From Borborobacter arsenicus (lineage in GTDB: Bacteria > Pseudomonadota > Alphaproteobacteria > Rhizobiales > Rhizobiaceae): a DNA stretch of 64,000 nucleotides. A program made the position numbers and the translations under genes. Each line of letters opens with the position of its first letter. The first letter of the stretch is position 1. Of this stretch, positions 47,191 to 59,693 are shown in pieces. The notes under the pieces were generated by a model. It saw only the letters and a list, made by a program, of their open reading frames with translations, made no database searches and was not told the DNA's origin. The DNA lies in the NCBI RefSeq assembly GCF_003934165.1, contig NZ_ML133509.1, forward strand, positions 251,928-315,927. The letters are read 5' to 3'.

Positions 47191-50100
47191 TTATTCCGCC
47201 GCCACCTTCATGTCATGCCTGTCGTGGTCCAGCACATGCAGGTTGGACTTGGCCCGACTGTCCGCCTCGTCGGCGGCGTTGGGCTTGAGCAACCAGCGGA
47301 ACAGCCTGGCCACGGCAATCGCCGCATCATCCATGATCGTATAGAAGGACGGTACGAAGACCAGCGACAGGCAGGTTGACACGAGGAGCCCGCCGATCAC
47401 CGCAATCGCCATCGGCGCGCGGAATTCGCCGCCGTCGCCTAGCGCCAGCGAAGCCGGGATCATGCCGGCCGACATGGCGATAGTGGTCATCACGATCGGT
47501 CGCGCCCGCTTGCGGCCGGCATCGATGATCGCCTCGGCCCGCGACAGGCCCTGCCTCGTTTCCTCGATGGCGAAATCCACCAGCATGATGGCGTTCTTGG
47601 TGACGATGCCCATCAGCATCAAAATGCCGATCACCACAGGCATGGAGACCGCCGAATTGGTGAGCCACAGGGCGGCGACCACGCCGCCGATTGCGAGCGG
47701 CAGCGACCCCAGAATGGTGAAGGAGTGGAACACCGAGCCGAAAAGCAGGATCAGCACCACCAGCACCAGCATCAGACCGGTGGTCATGGCGGTGGCAAAG
47801 CCGGCAAACACCTCGCCCATGATCTCGGCATCGCCGGTTTCCTGGATACGGGTGCCGGCCGCCATGTTCTTCACCTCAGGCAGCGCCCATACGATGCCAA
47901 GCCCTTCGCTCAATTCCGCGCCCGGCGCCATATCCGCGCTGATGACGACACGCCGCTCACGATTGTAGCGGGCAATGGAGGACGGCCCCTGCCCGAAGTG
48001 GATTTCGGCCACCGACGACAGCGGAACGGTCACGCCACTTGGCGTGGGCACAGGAAGTTCGCGGACCACCGACAGGTCGTCCTTTGCGCTCTCTTCCAGT
48101 TGAACCCGGATGGGAATCTGGCGGTCGCCAACGGTGAATTTGGCGAGGTTTTCGTCAATATCGCCCATGGTGGCGATGCGCAGCGTCTCCGACAGCGTCG
48201 CCGTGGAGATGCCAAGCTCGGCCAGCCGGTCGAAATCAGGAACGATGGTCACTTCCGGCCGATCGAGAGCGGCATTCGAGGTGACGGCGCGGAATTTGCC
48301 GGTTTCGGTCATCGCGCTCTGGATTTTGCGCGCCTCGCGGTCGAGCAGCGCACCGTCCGTGCCCATCACGCCGAAGGCCAGTGCACGCTCGCCACGGTCA
48401 TTGACGAAATAGGCGCGGACATCAGGCACCGTTTCCAGCTTCCTGAGCAGAATTTCCTCGATCTCGTGCTGGGGCCGGTCGCGCAGGCTCTTGTGCAGAA
48501 GGTCGGCTACCACGGTCGCGCGGCGCGGCTCCAGCGTACCCGTCGGGCTTGCCCCGCCAACCACATAGACATTCTCGACTTCGGGCAATTCGCGCATCAG
48601 GCGGGTGACTTCGTCGGTCGCCTCGCGCGTGTCTTCCAAACGGCTGCCGGGCGGCAGTTCGAGCGAAAAGACGATGCGGCTGGCATCCTCGCGCGGAATG
48701 AAGCCGGATGGCAGGAAGCCCATCGCATAGATGGAACCGGCAAAGAAGGCGATACCTGCAATCAGCGTCAGCCAGCGGTAGCGCAGCGTGGTTGCCAGGA
48801 ACGAGACATAGGCATTCATGACCCAGCCCGGTTTCGGCTCTTCATGGTTGCCGCCGCGCAGGAAATAGGCCGCCATCATCGGCGTGATCAGCCGCGCGAC
48901 CAGCAGCGAGAAGAACACGGCCACCGCCACCGTCAGCCCGAACTGCTTGAAATACTGGCCGGCAATGCCGCCCATGAAGGACACCGGCGCAAACACGGCG
49001 ATGATCGTGGCCGAGATCGCGATAACGGCAAGGCCGATTTCGTCGGCGGCCTCGAGTGCGGCACGGTAAGGCGACTTGCCCATCTTGACGTGGCGCACGA
49101 TGTTTTCGATCTCGACGATGGCATCGTCGACGAGAATGCCGACAACCAGCGTGATGCCGAGCAGGCTGACCAGATTGAGCGAAAAGCCCATCATGTCGAG
49201 CGCCCAGAAGGTGGGGATGATGGATAGCGGCAGGGCTGTTGCCGCGATGATCGTCGCGCGGAAATTGCGCAGGAACAAAAGCACCACGATGACCGAGAGT
49301 GCCGCCCCCTCCAGCAGCATTTCCATGGCCGAATCGTAATTGCCTTCGGTATAGGCCACCGAATCATCGACCTTGGTGATCGAGACGCCCGGATGCGCGG
49401 CTTGCAAATCGGCAATCGCCTTTTCGGCCCGCTCGTTGACCTCGACGTCGCTTTCCCCCTTGCCGCGGAAGATGCCGAAGGAAACGACGGTCTGGCTGTT
49501 TACACGCGAGAAGGATTTCGGCTTGGCCCAGGAATCGCTGACGGTGGCGATGTTGGACAGGCGGACCTTGCGGCCGCCCGAAAGCGGTATCTCGAGCGCC
49601 TCGAGGTCCGCGATGTCCTTTGCGCCGCCAAGCGTGCGGATCGACTGGTCGCGATTGCTGAAATCGGCGCTGCCGCCGGTCAGGTCGATATTGGCGACAC
49701 GCAGGGCACGGTTGACGTCGCCTGCCGTCACACCGAGCGCATTCAGCCGGTTCGGATCGAGTTCGACCTTGATCTCGCGGGTGACGCCGCCATATCGATC
49801 GACGCGCGCCACGCCTTTGAGGCCTTGCAGCTTGCGGATCACCGTATCGTCGACGAACCAGGACAGTTCCTCCAGCGTCATCGCAGGGGCTGAAACGGCA
49901 TAGGTCAGGATCGCCTGGCCTTCGACATCGATGCGGTTGACGACGGGGTCATCTGCCGTCGCCGGCAGGTCGGAACGGATGCGCTCCACGGCGTCCTTGA
50001 CGTCGTTGACCGCAGTTTGCGTGTCGACCTCAAGCCGGAACTCGACCACCGTTTGCGAATTGCCCTCGGTGATCGTGGAGACGACATTCTTGACGCCTGA

Positions 50101-50328
50101 AATATTGGCAACGGCATCCTCGACCCGCTTGGTCACCTGCGTCTCAAGCTCGCTCGGAGCGACGCCCGGGTCCAGAACCGTCACTGAAACCAGCGGAAGG
50201 TCGATATTGGGGAACCGGGTGATCGGCAGCTTGCCAAAGCTCATCAGGCCAAGCACGGCCAGCACGATGAAAAGCAGGATCGGGACGACCGGGTTGCGGA
50301 TGGCCCAGGCTGAAAAGTTCCAGTTCAT
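47191..50328 (-). CDS. RND-family multidrug efflux transporter, inner-membrane pump
   Basis: 1045 residues with 12 membrane helices and two large periplasmic loops. The proton-relay pair is in TM4 (GILVDDAIVEIEN), and FPNIDLPLVSVTV and the N-terminal IRNPVVPILLFIVLAVLGL are typical. It resembles the HAE1/MdtB-like branch. It overlaps the adaptor gene by 4 bases (ATGA). The outer-membrane channel is not encoded next to it, so a separate TolC must serve. The substrate is unknown. Confidence 0.94.
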   Translation of the reverse strand: MNWNFSAWAIRNPVVPILLFIVLAVLGLMSFGKLPITRFPNIDLPLVSVTVLDPGVAPSELETQVTKRVEDAVANISGVKNVVSTITEGNSQTVVEFRLEVDTQTAVNDVKDAVERIRSDLPATADDPVVNRIDVEGQAILTYAVSAPAMTLEELSWFVDDTVIRKLQGLKGVARVDRYGGVTREIKVELDPNRLNALGVTAGDVNRALRVANIDLTGGSADFSNRDQSIRTLGGAKDIADLEALEIPLSGGRKVRLSNIATVSDSWAKPKSFSRVNSQTVVSFGIFRGKGESDVEVNERAEKAIADLQAAHPGVSITKVDDSVAYTEGNYDSAMEMLLEGAALSVIVVLLFLRNFRATIIAATALPLSIIPTFWALDMMGFSLNLVSLLGITLVVGILVDDAIVEIENIVRHVKMGKSPYRAALEAADEIGLAVIAISATIIAVFAPVSFMGGIAGQYFKQFGLTVAVAVFFSLLVARLITPMMAAYFLRGGNHEEPKPGWVMNAYVSFLATTLRYRWLTLIAGIAFFAGSIYAMGFLPSGFIPREDASRIVFSLELPPGSRLEDTREATDEVTRLMRELPEVENVYVVGGASPTGTLEPRRATVVADLLHKSLRDRPQHEIEEILLRKLETVPDVRAYFVNDRGERALAFGVMGTDGALLDREARKIQSAMTETGKFRAVTSNAALDRPEVTIVPDFDRLAELGISTATLSETLRIATMGDIDENLAKFTVGDRQIPIRVQLEESAKDDLSVVRELPVPTPSGVTVPLSSVAEIHFGQGPSSIARYNRERRVVISADMAPGAELSEGLGIVWALPEVKNMAAGTRIQETGDAEIMGEVFAGFATAMTTGLMLVLVVLILLFGSVFHSFTILGSLPLAIGGVVAALWLTNSAVSMPVVIGILMLMGIVTKNAIMLVDFAIEETRQGLSRAEAIIDAGRKRARPIVMTTIAMSAGMIPASLALGDGGEFRAPMAIAVIGGLLVSTCLSLVFVPSFYTIMDDAAIAVARLFRWLLKPNAADEADSRAKSNLHVLDHDRHDMKVAAE

Positions 50329-51533
50329 GGCTTGGGCACTCCGGCTATCTGCTCGCGAACCGGCGTCACCAGATCGCCATCGGCAACGAATGTGCCGGCG
50401 CGCGAAACCACTTCCTGGCCCTCGGCCAGCCCTGACTTGACCTCGACAAAGCCACCCGCCCTGACGCCCAGCGTAACCGGCATGGACTTGATCCGATCAC
50501 TCTCGACTATCTGCAGCAGCGCTCTGCCGCCGTCGAATAACACCGCCGAGTCTGGCACCGCGACGCCCTGATTGCGGAGGATCTCGATTTCGCCATGGGC
50601 AAAATTGCCGGCGCGCGCGATATCATGGGTATCGAGCGCGATACGGATCGAGCCGAGCCGCGAGTTCTGGTTGATTTCCGGCGAAATACGGCGGATGCGG
50701 CCGGTGAGCTTCTGCGGCGCCCCGGCGATGGCGATCTCGGCCTTCATGCCCTTGGCGAGTGTCGGCAATGCGGTTTCGGCGACCGTGGCGGCAAGCTCCA
50801 GCTTGCCATCGATGGCGATGCGGAACAGCGGCCCGCTGCCGGCTGAAACGATACCACCCAGCGTGGCGTTGCGCTCCAGGATCAGCCCGTCTGCGGGGGC
50901 GCGCACTTCCGTCTTGTCAATCTGGAGCTGGATATTCCGTTTCTGCGCGTCGATGACGCCAAGCTGCGCCTGCGCGGCGGCCCGGGCCCTCTTGGCCGAG
51001 AGAAGCTTGGCACGAGCGCTGTCGGCGGCGTTGACCGCATCATCCAGCTGCGCCTTGGCCGCCACGCCCTTCTGTTGCAGGGCGCGAGCGCGTTCGAGGG
51101 TTTCATTCGCCTGCTTCAAGCCAACTTGGGCATCCACTATCTGGGCGTCCATCTGCGCGATACTGGCTTCGGCTTGGGCCCGACTGGCCTCAACCTGCGC
51201 AAGCTGTGTGTCGAGCGATGACCGGTCCAGAACGGCAAGGACATCCCCCTTACTGACCCTGTCGCCGAGGTCGGCGTTGAGAGCGGTGACGGTCAATCCG
51301 TTGAGATCGGTGCCGGCGGCCGCCTCCTCACGCGCAACCACCGTTCCGGTGACGGACAGCTTTTCGACAAGTTCGCGCCGCTCGGCAGTAACCACACGAA
51401 TTGCGGGCGGCTTCTGCTTGACGATGGGTTCGGTTTCAGGCGCGGCGAAGGAGGTCGGCGCGATGGTGGCGACAACAGCGCCGCCGGCCAGAAGTGCGGC
51501 GACAGACACGGCAAGAATCGTGTTGCGGGACAT
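50325..51533 (-). CDS. RND efflux periplasmic adaptor (membrane-fusion protein)
   Basis: 402 residues. One N-terminal membrane anchor (~7-30), then a lipoyl/barrel-sandwich half (ELVEKLSVTGTVVAREEAAAG), a long coiled-coil hairpin (~100-190, SRAQAEASIAQMDAQIVDAQV and so on), the second lipoyl half (KTEVRAPADGLILERNATLG) and a beta-barrel domain. It links the RND pump to an outer-membrane channel. It lies 36 bases after tetR and overlaps the pump gene. Confidence 0.93.
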   Translation of the reverse strand: MSRNTILAVSVAALLAGGAVVATIAPTSFAAPETEPIVKQKPPAIRVVTAERRELVEKLSVTGTVVAREEAAAGTDLNGLTVTALNADLGDRVSKGDVLAVLDRSSLDTQLAQVEASRAQAEASIAQMDAQIVDAQVGLKQANETLERARALQQKGVAAKAQLDDAVNAADSARAKLLSAKRARAAAQAQLGVIDAQKRNIQLQIDKTEVRAPADGLILERNATLGGIVSAGSGPLFRIAIDGKLELAATVAETALPTLAKGMKAEIAIAGAPQKLTGRIRRISPEINQNSRLGSIRIALDTHDIARAGNFAHGEIEILRNQGVAVPDSAVLFDGGRALLQIVESDRIKSMPVTLGVRAGGFVEVKSGLAEGQEVVSRAGTFVADGDLVTPVREQIAGVPKP

Positions 51534-51569
51534 GGTGATACCGACTTGAGTTCGAGTGATGCGTAAATG

Positions 51570-52244
51570 CTATCGACTGTCTGCGGTGGTGCGTCCGGTT
51601 GGCCGAAGCATGCCTTCGACCATTGCCCTCAGGAGAATTTCAAGATTGGCGACCGGCACGCCAAGCGACGGCAGGTCGTTGAGCGCAATCCCCTCGCCGA
51701 TCGCCATGAACGCGGCCATCAGTGTATCGAGATCGACGGGCGGATCGATCTCTCCGCGCTCGGTGGCGAGGCGAACGCGCTCGCGGATGATCTCGTAGAC
51801 CTGCTGCTGGCACTTCAGGCAGGTGGTCTGGATCGTCTCGTTGCGGGTCGACTCGGCACGAATTTCGGCAAAAAGCGCTGCATTGCCGCGCTCATGCACA
51901 TGGGTGATATGGGCGACCGCCGCCTCGACCAGCCCATCCACGATGGACGGGTTTTCGAGGAAGGTAATGAAGCTCTCGATGTCCTGCTGGCGGTCCACCT
52001 CGCAGATCGCCTCGATGATGGCTTCCTTGGACGGAAAATAGCGGTAGAGCGCACCCGGGCTCATCCCTACCTCGGCGCAGACCTCCTGCATGGAGGCACC
52101 CTGAAAGCCGGACCGGACAAAACAGGCCTTGGCCGCATCCAGGATGCGTTGGGTCTGTTGGTCACGGCGCTCAGCACGCGACAGAGTATAGGCATCCGCC
52201 ATCGTCACCACTGTCTCCCGGCCCTGACCCTGAAAATCGTCCAT
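51570..52244 (-). CDS. TetR-family repressor of the efflux operon
   Basis: 224 residues. The helix-turn-helix is TQRILDAAKACFVRSGFQGASMQEVCAEVGMSPGALYRYF (~30-70), and the C-terminal ligand domain is variable. It is the first gene of the operon and its promoter carries twin palindromes, so autorepression with relief by pump substrates is likely (inference). The longer frame to 52295 runs through the operators and is excluded by the promoter position; starts at 52244 or 52202 remain. Confidence 0.9.
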   Translation of the reverse strand: MDDFQGQGRETVVTMADAYTLSRAERRDQQTQRILDAAKACFVRSGFQGASMQEVCAEVGMSPGALYRYFPSKEAIIEAICEVDRQQDIESFITFLENPSIVDGLVEAAVAHITHVHERGNAALFAEIRAESTRNETIQTTCLKCQQQVYEIIRERVRLATERGEIDPPVDLDTLMAAFMAIGEGIALNDLPSLGVPVANLEILLRAMVEGMLRPTGRTTADSR

Positions 52245-52260
52245 CGACGTATTTCCATTT

Positions 52261-52305
52261 GAGAATGAACGTTCGCTCTTTATGCGAATGATCATTCGCG
52301 GTCAA
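52261..52305 (-). promoter_or_regulatory. Promoter with two TetR-type operators
   Basis: On the minus strand: TTGACC (52305-52300), a 17-base spacer, then TAAAGA (52282-52277). The perfect 16-bp palindrome GCGAATGATCATTCGC fills the spacer at 52284-52299, and a related 16-mer, GAGAATGAACGTTCGC (13 of 16 matches), follows the -10 at 52261-52276. The centre-to-centre distance is 23 bp. This is the arrangement of a repressor binding between and just after the promoter elements. Confidence 0.75.
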
Positions 52306-52534
52306 TGTGGGTAGCCATCACAACGGATAAAATCGCAAAGATGTGATCAAGGCGGTCGGTTGATGGGCGAGACTGGATCGGGTCAAGACCAGTCGGCATT
52401 CGGCACCAGCGCTGTTGCACCGTACCGGCAATGTACCGAAGGCACCGAACGCAAGGCAAACGCCCCGAAGGGCGACAAACACGGCATTCCGGCCCGCATG
52501 CGAGCCACCATACCGGACGGTCGAAATTGACGGA
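52306..52534. other. Intergenic stretch between the tetR promoter and the family A repeat
   Basis: No coding frame or strong hairpin is supported here. It separates the tetR promoter from the repeat downstream of parC. Confidence 0.4.
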
Positions 52535-52637
52535 CTCTGGAGCGGCGAATGCCCGGATAAACCCGGGCTGCCACCCTATTTGTTTGTTTTGCTGCCTTTG
52601 TGCGACGCCAAGTGTCTCCACTTGGCTGCAAAATGCA

Positions 52638-52641
<4 letters not shown>
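52535..52641 (+). repeat. Dispersed hairpin repeat, family A, copy 3
   Basis: It runs from CTCTGGAGCGGCG to TGCAAAATGCATTAG. The proximal hairpin is GCCCGG-ATAAAC-CCGGGC and the distal one GCCAAGTG-TCTC-CACTTGGC, an 8-bp perfect stem whose bases differ on both sides from copy 1. Its last TTA is the complement of the parC TAA stop. Confidence 0.8.
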
Positions 52642-54914
<2,273 letters not shown>

Positions 54915-55138
54915 GGCCTCCGACTATCCGAGCGGGTGATTCGCGGCAAGGAAAAACGAATCATGCGATGGCCAATGGGCTGGATTAGTCACTTGTCCGA
55001 CCAGGAAAATCTTCCATTTGCCTTTTGCCGGCATTTTCTATCAATGTGTCGCCTGAATGCCTAAACGGTCCTGCGATGGTGAAGCAAGCAGGCCAACCAT
55101 TTGGTTCCCAAGAAAAAATCGCCACGCAGGAAAGACAA

Positions 55139-56332
55139 ATGACCATCTGCCGCTCCACCCTCGTCAAGCTCGCATTCTCAACCGCCTTGTTGACGCTCCC
55201 CCTTCAGACCGCCCTGGCACAGGACGCAAATGCGGTTGCCGAGCGGTTCCGGACGTTGATGACCAAGCAAGGCGTCGAAGTCAGTTGGACCGGTGTGAGT
55301 GGCGATGCCGACGAAATGGTCATCGAGGGCGCGGCGTTCGGCGTGCCGGGCGAGGAAGACCGCTTCCAGGTCGGCAAGCTGACCTTCGAGGACGTCAGCG
55401 AGAAAGACGGCGGATATCGCATCGGCACGATCAGCACCGAACCCTATCATTTCAATCAAGACAAGCTGGCGATCGACGTCAGCGCAATGACCTTCAACGG
55501 CGTGCTGCTTCCGGCTGCGGAGGATACCGATCCGGTGAAATCGCTTCTGATGTATGAAACCACGGAACTTGCGAGCGTCGAGGTAAAGCTTGATGACAAG
55601 CCGCTGTTTTCACTTACCAATCTGAGTGGCGAAATCACGCCGCCGAGCGACGGCAAGCCGATGGAATTCACCGGGGCGGTGGAGAAATTTACCGCTGACC
55701 TTACTGTGGTCGAAGATCCCGCATCAAAGGCCGTGATCGAAGGCCTCGGCTACCAGACCATCAGCGGCAATATCGAAATGGCAGGTTCGTGGCAGCCGAC
55801 CGACGGCCGCATGGCGCTGACCCAGAACGATATCACCATCGATGACGCCGGCACGTTGGGATTCAGCTTCGATATTGGCGGCTATACGCCGTCCTTCATG
55901 CAATCGCTGCAAGACCTGCAGAAGAAAATGGCCGACCAACCGGCCGGGGCCGACGATTCGGCGCAAGGCCTGGCCATGCTGGGGCTGATGCAGCAATTGA
56001 CCTTCCACGGCGCCAATATCCGCTTCGACGACGATTCCCTCACCGGCCGGGTGCTGGAATATTTTGCCGAGCAGCAGGGCATGAAGCCCGAGGACATTGC
56101 CAACCAGGCCAAGGCAATCGTGCCGTTCCTGACGGCGCAACTCAACAACCCCGAACTGTCGGGCCAGATCACCGCCGCGCTCAACACATTCCTCGACGAT
56201 CCGGAAAGCCTCGAGATCACGGCGGCACCCGCCTCGCCCGTTCCCTTCGCGCTGATTGCGGCCGGCGGAATGGCTGCCCCGCTGGAACTGCCCAAAACCC
56301 TCGGTGTGAGCGTCACGGCGAATGCCGACTGA
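55139..56332 (+). CDS. Exported protein of unknown function
   Basis: 397 residues. A signal peptide (~6-26, cut after ALAQ) is followed by a beta-rich chain with repeated 'F.G.' strands (GTISTEPYHFNQDKLAIDV, SGNIEMAGSWQPTDGRMALT) suggesting a periplasmic domain resembling the DUF945/AsmA-like repeated fold; this is impression only. AGGAAAG precedes the ATG. It stands alone between divergent parC and a terminator shared with aspS. I do not recognise the family. Confidence 0.8.
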   Translation: MTICRSTLVKLAFSTALLTLPLQTALAQDANAVAERFRTLMTKQGVEVSWTGVSGDADEMVIEGAAFGVPGEEDRFQVGKLTFEDVSEKDGGYRIGTISTEPYHFNQDKLAIDVSAMTFNGVLLPAAEDTDPVKSLLMYETTELASVEVKLDDKPLFSLTNLSGEITPPSDGKPMEFTGAVEKFTADLTVVEDPASKAVIEGLGYQTISGNIEMAGSWQPTDGRMALTQNDITIDDAGTLGFSFDIGGYTPSFMQSLQDLQKKMADQPAGADDSAQGLAMLGLMQQLTFHGANIRFDDDSLTGRVLEYFAEQQGMKPEDIANQAKAIVPFLTAQLNNPELSGQITAALNTFLDDPESLEITAAPASPVPFALIAAGGMAAPLELPKTLGVSVTANAD

Positions 56333-56333
56333 C

Positions 56334-56365
56334 AAAAAAGCCCGGCAGCGATGCCGGGCTTTTTC
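56334..56365. terminator. Bidirectional Rho-independent terminator
   Basis: The 8-bp stem GCCCGGCA / TGCCGGGC with a GCGA loop is flanked by an A run and a T run. It lies between the convergent exported-protein gene and aspS. Confidence 0.92.
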
Positions 56366-56396
56366 ATGAATCGAATGAATGGGTTGCCCCGGCTTC

Positions 56397-58187
56397 CTAT
56401 TCTTCTTTCCTGGGCGCGACCACCCGCAACGACAGTTCGCGCAACTGGGTTGGCGTAGCCTCGGCCGGCGAACCCATGAGCAGGTCCTGCGCCTGCTGGT
56501 TCATCGGGAACAGCGTCACCTCGCGCAGGTTCTTGGCACCGACGAGCAGCATCACCACACGGTCGATGCCGGCAGCCATGCCGCCATGCGGCGGCGCGCC
56601 ATATTGGAACGCACGATAAAGGCCGCCGAACTGTTCTTCGACCTCTTCGCGGGTCTTGCCCGTCAGTTCAAACGCCTTGACCATGAGTTCGGGCAACTGG
56701 TTGCGGATCGAGCCGGACGCGATTTCGAAGCCATTGCAGACGAGGTCGTACTGATAGGCCTTGATCGTCAGCGGGTCCTGTCTGTTCAGCGCCTCCAGGC
56801 CGCCCTGCGGCATCGAGAACGGGTTGTGGGCAAAATCGATCTTCTTTTCGTCTTCGAGCCATTCATAGAACGGGAAGTCGACGATCCAGCACAGATCGAA
56901 GCGTTCGCGATCGACCAGGTTCAGTTCCTCTCCGGCGCGCGTGCGGGCATCGCCGGCGAATTTGTAGAATTTCGCCGGGTCGCCGGCGACGAAGAAGGCG
57001 GCGTCGCCATCGGCAAGCCCCAGCTGCTGGCGGATAGCTTCGGTGCGCTCCTCGCCGATATTCTTGGCGATGGGGCCGGCACCCTCGAGCTTTTCGCCTT
57101 CCTTGCGCCAGAAGATATAGCCGAGGCCCGGCTGACCCTCACCTTGCGCCCAGGAATTCATGCGGTCGCAGAACGCTCTGCTGCCACCGGTCTTGGCGGG
57201 AATTGCCCAAACCTCGACCTTCGGGTTGGAGGCGATCATGCCTGCAAACACCTTGAAGCCCGATCCGGCGAAATGTTCGGTGACCTGCTGCATCTCGATC
57301 GGGTTGCGCAGGTCCGGCTTGTCCGTGCCGTAGGTACGCAGCGCCGTGTCGTAGGGGATGCGCCGGAACTGCTGCGTGACCGGCTTGCCATCGGCAAACT
57401 CTTCGAACACGCCGCGCATCACCGGCTCCATCGTGTTCCAGACGTCTTCCTGCGTCACGAAGCTCATTTCGAGGTCGAGCTGGTAGAATTCGCCCGGCAG
57501 GCGGTCGGCCCGCGGGTCCTCGTCGCGGAAGCAGGGTGCTATCTGGAAATAGCGATCGAAACCGGCGACCATCAGAAGCTGCTTATATTGCTGCGGCGCC
57601 TGCGGCAGCGCAAAGAACTTGCCCGGATGGATGCGGCTCGGCACCAGGAAGTCGCGTGCGCCTTCCGGGCTCGATGCCGTCAGGATCGGCGTCGAATATT
57701 CGGTGAAGCCGACCTCGTTCATGCGCTGGCGCATATCGGCAATAATCTTGCTGCGCACGACGATATTGCGATGCAGCGTCTCGCGGCGAAGGTCGAGGAA
57801 ACGGTATTTCAGGCGGATGTCTTCGGGATAATCCGGCTCGCCGAACACCGGCAACGGCAATTCCTTCGCCGCCGAGAGCACTTCGATCTCGCCCGCGAAA
57901 ATTTCGACCTCGCCGGTCGGCAGGTTGGCATTGACCGTCTCGGCCATGCGCGCCTTGACCTCGCCATCGACGCGGATGACCCATTCACCACGCACGGTCT
58001 CGGCCGTCTTGAAGGCGGGCGAATCCGGATCGGCGACAATCTGGGTCAGGCCGTAGTGGTCGCGCAGGTCGATGAACAGCAGACCGCCATGATCACGGAC
58101 GCGATGGACCCATCCCGACAGGCGGACCTGTGATCCAACGTCTGATTTCCTCAATTCAGCGCAGGTATGGCTGCGATAACGATGCAT
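56397..58187 (-). CDS. aspS: Aspartyl-tRNA synthetase, probably non-discriminating
   Basis: 596 residues, bacterial-type class II enzyme. It has the OB fold ([23 protein letters not shown]), motif 2 ([28 protein letters not shown]), the GAD insert (~290-410) and motif 3 ([14 protein letters not shown]). Alphaproteobacteria generally lack AsnRS and let this enzyme also charge tRNA(Asn), corrected by GatCAB; gatB is in this window. Start MHRYRSHTC matches the family although no strong ribosome site is visible; the 31-residue upstream extension is Arg-rich and unlikely. Confidence 0.95.
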   Translation of the reverse strand: MHRYRSHTCAELRKSDVGSQVRLSGWVHRVRDHGGLLFIDLRDHYGLTQIVADPDSPAFKTAETVRGEWVIRVDGEVKARMAETVNANLPTGEVEIFAGEIEVLSAAKELPLPVFGEPDYPEDIRLKYRFLDLRRETLHRNIVVRSKIIADMRQRMNEVGFTEYSTPILTASSPEGARDFLVPSRIHPGKFFALPQAPQQYKQLLMVAGFDRYFQIAPCFRDEDPRADRLPGEFYQLDLEMSFVTQEDVWNTMEPVMRGVFEEFADGKPVTQQFRRIPYDTALRTYGTDKPDLRNPIEMQQVTEHFAGSGFKVFAGMIASNPKVEVWAIPAKTGGSRAFCDRMNSWAQGEGQPGLGYIFWRKEGEKLEGAGPIAKNIGEERTEAIRQQLGLADGDAAFFVAGDPAKFYKFAGDARTRAGEELNLVDRERFDLCWIVDFPFYEWLEDEKKIDFAHNPFSMPQGGLEALNRQDPLTIKAYQYDLVCNGFEIASGSIRNQLPELMVKAFELTGKTREEVEEQFGGLYRAFQYGAPPHGGMAAGIDRVVMLLVGAKNLREVTLFPMNQQAQDLLMGSPAEATPTQLRELSLRVVAPRKEE

Positions 58188-58372
58188 GATGAAAATTCCG
58201 GTTCGGAGTGTTGGTGTGGATGACGCGGCACACGCCCGCAGGCGCGCCTGAAATTGGCGGGAAAAGCGCATGCGGGCCATGTTTTGTCAAGGAGAAGCGG
58301 TGTTTTGGTCCTATGGCTGGCAATCGCCGCCGCGATAGTCCACTAAGGAGGCTCCACCGGACAGATTGCCCG

Positions 58373-59656
58373 ATGTCATCCATCCGCCCGCTTATTCCCC
58401 TTCTCATCGCCGCAGGTATCCTTCTTGGCGGCAATGGACTGCAAGGTACGCTGATAGCGATGCGCGGCGCGGAGGAGGGTTTTTCCGCCTCCACCATCGG
58501 CTTCATGGGAACCGCCTATTTCGCAGGCTTCCTGCTTGGCTGCATTGCCATCAGCCGCATCATGAAGGCGGTCGGCCATGTCCGCGCATTCGCAGCACTG
58601 GCCGCGCTGGCCTCGGCGGGCTCACTATTGCTTGTCCTGGTGATTGATCCTGTCGCCTGGTCGATCATCCGCTTCGTCTCCGGCTTCTGCTTTGCTGGAT
58701 TGTTCACGACGATGGAAAGCTGGCTGAATTCCGGAGTGTCAAATCACAATCGGGCACGGGTGCTGGCGCTCTATCGCGTCATCGACATCGGCTCCGTCAC
58801 AGGGGCGCAATTCCTGATCCCGATCTTCGGTGCCGACGGCTTTTCCATCTTTGCCATCATGTCGATCATGATCACCCTGTCGCTGGTGCCGGTTTCGCTC
58901 GGCGACCGCTCCAACCCGTCGCCGCCGGAAGACGTCAAGCTCGACCTGGCGCGGGTCTGGCGCATTTCGCCGCTTGGCTGCATCGGCTGTGCTGCCGTCG
59001 GCGTCACCAACAGCGCCTTCCGCACGCTCTCGCCCGTCTATGCCGAGCAGATCGGCCTATCGGTCGCCGATGTCGTCATCTTCGTCAGCGTCGGCATCAT
59101 CGGCGGTGCGCTGATCCAATATCCCCTCGGCCATCTGTCCGACCGCTGGGACAGGCGCATGGTGCTGATGCTGACGACCACCGGCGCGATGCTGGCGGCC
59201 CTGGCGTTGGTATTTCTCGCCGGCCAGGCGCCCCTCTCCAATTTCGTGCTCGTCTTCTTCTTCGGGTCCTTCGCCATGCCGCTCTTTTCCCTGTCGGCTG
59301 CCCACGCCAACGACCGGGCCGAGAAAGGCGAATTCGTTCTCGTCAATGCCGCCCTGATGCTGTTCTACTCGTTCGGCGCCATTGGTGGCCCGTTTGCCGC
59401 AGCTGCCGTAATGCAATATTTCGGCCCCCATGCGCTGTTCAGCTTCTCGGCTGCCGTCTACGCCACCTTCCTGCTGATCACGCTGCACCGGATGCGGGTA
59501 ACCACCAGCGTGCCGGCAAACCGGCGTCGGCCCTTTACCGCATTGCTGCGAACCTCGACGATTTTCTCGCGCCTGGCGCGGCGCCCGGGCGAACCTAGCA
59601 AGCCCAATGGCGGCGAGCAATCTTCCGCAAAGCTTGACGAACGCGCTCCAGACTGA
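58373..59656 (+). CDS. Major facilitator superfamily transporter
   Basis: 427 residues, 12 predicted membrane helices followed by a ~50-residue basic cytosolic tail (RRRPFTALLRTSTIFSRLARRPG). The pattern LGHLSDRWDRRMVL between TM8 and TM9 is the MFS signature. It resembles the YcaD-like group of small-molecule exporters; the substrate is unknown. A clear AGGAGG lies 20-odd bases before the ATG, too far for certainty, so the start could be an unusual codon nearer to it. It is divergent from aspS and 37 bases before rnd. Confidence 0.9.
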   Translation: MSSIRPLIPLLIAAGILLGGNGLQGTLIAMRGAEEGFSASTIGFMGTAYFAGFLLGCIAISRIMKAVGHVRAFAALAALASAGSLLLVLVIDPVAWSIIRFVSGFCFAGLFTTMESWLNSGVSNHNRARVLALYRVIDIGSVTGAQFLIPIFGADGFSIFAIMSIMITLSLVPVSLGDRSNPSPPEDVKLDLARVWRISPLGCIGCAAVGVTNSAFRTLSPVYAEQIGLSVADVVIFVSVGIIGGALIQYPLGHLSDRWDRRMVLMLTTTGAMLAALALVFLAGQAPLSNFVLVFFFGSFAMPLFSLSAAHANDRAEKGEFVLVNAALMLFYSFGAIGGPFAAAAVMQYFGPHALFSFSAAVYATFLLITLHRMRVTTSVPANRRRPFTALLRTSTIFSRLARRPGEPSKPNGGEQSSAKLDERAPD

Positions 59657-59693
59657 AAGGAAATAAATTCCATTTCCGCGTAAAAGAAATTTC

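Noticed and set aside
56379-58133. 584-codon open frame on the plus strand
   Set aside because: It is the shadow of aspS, whose class II motifs are unmistakable on the minus strand.
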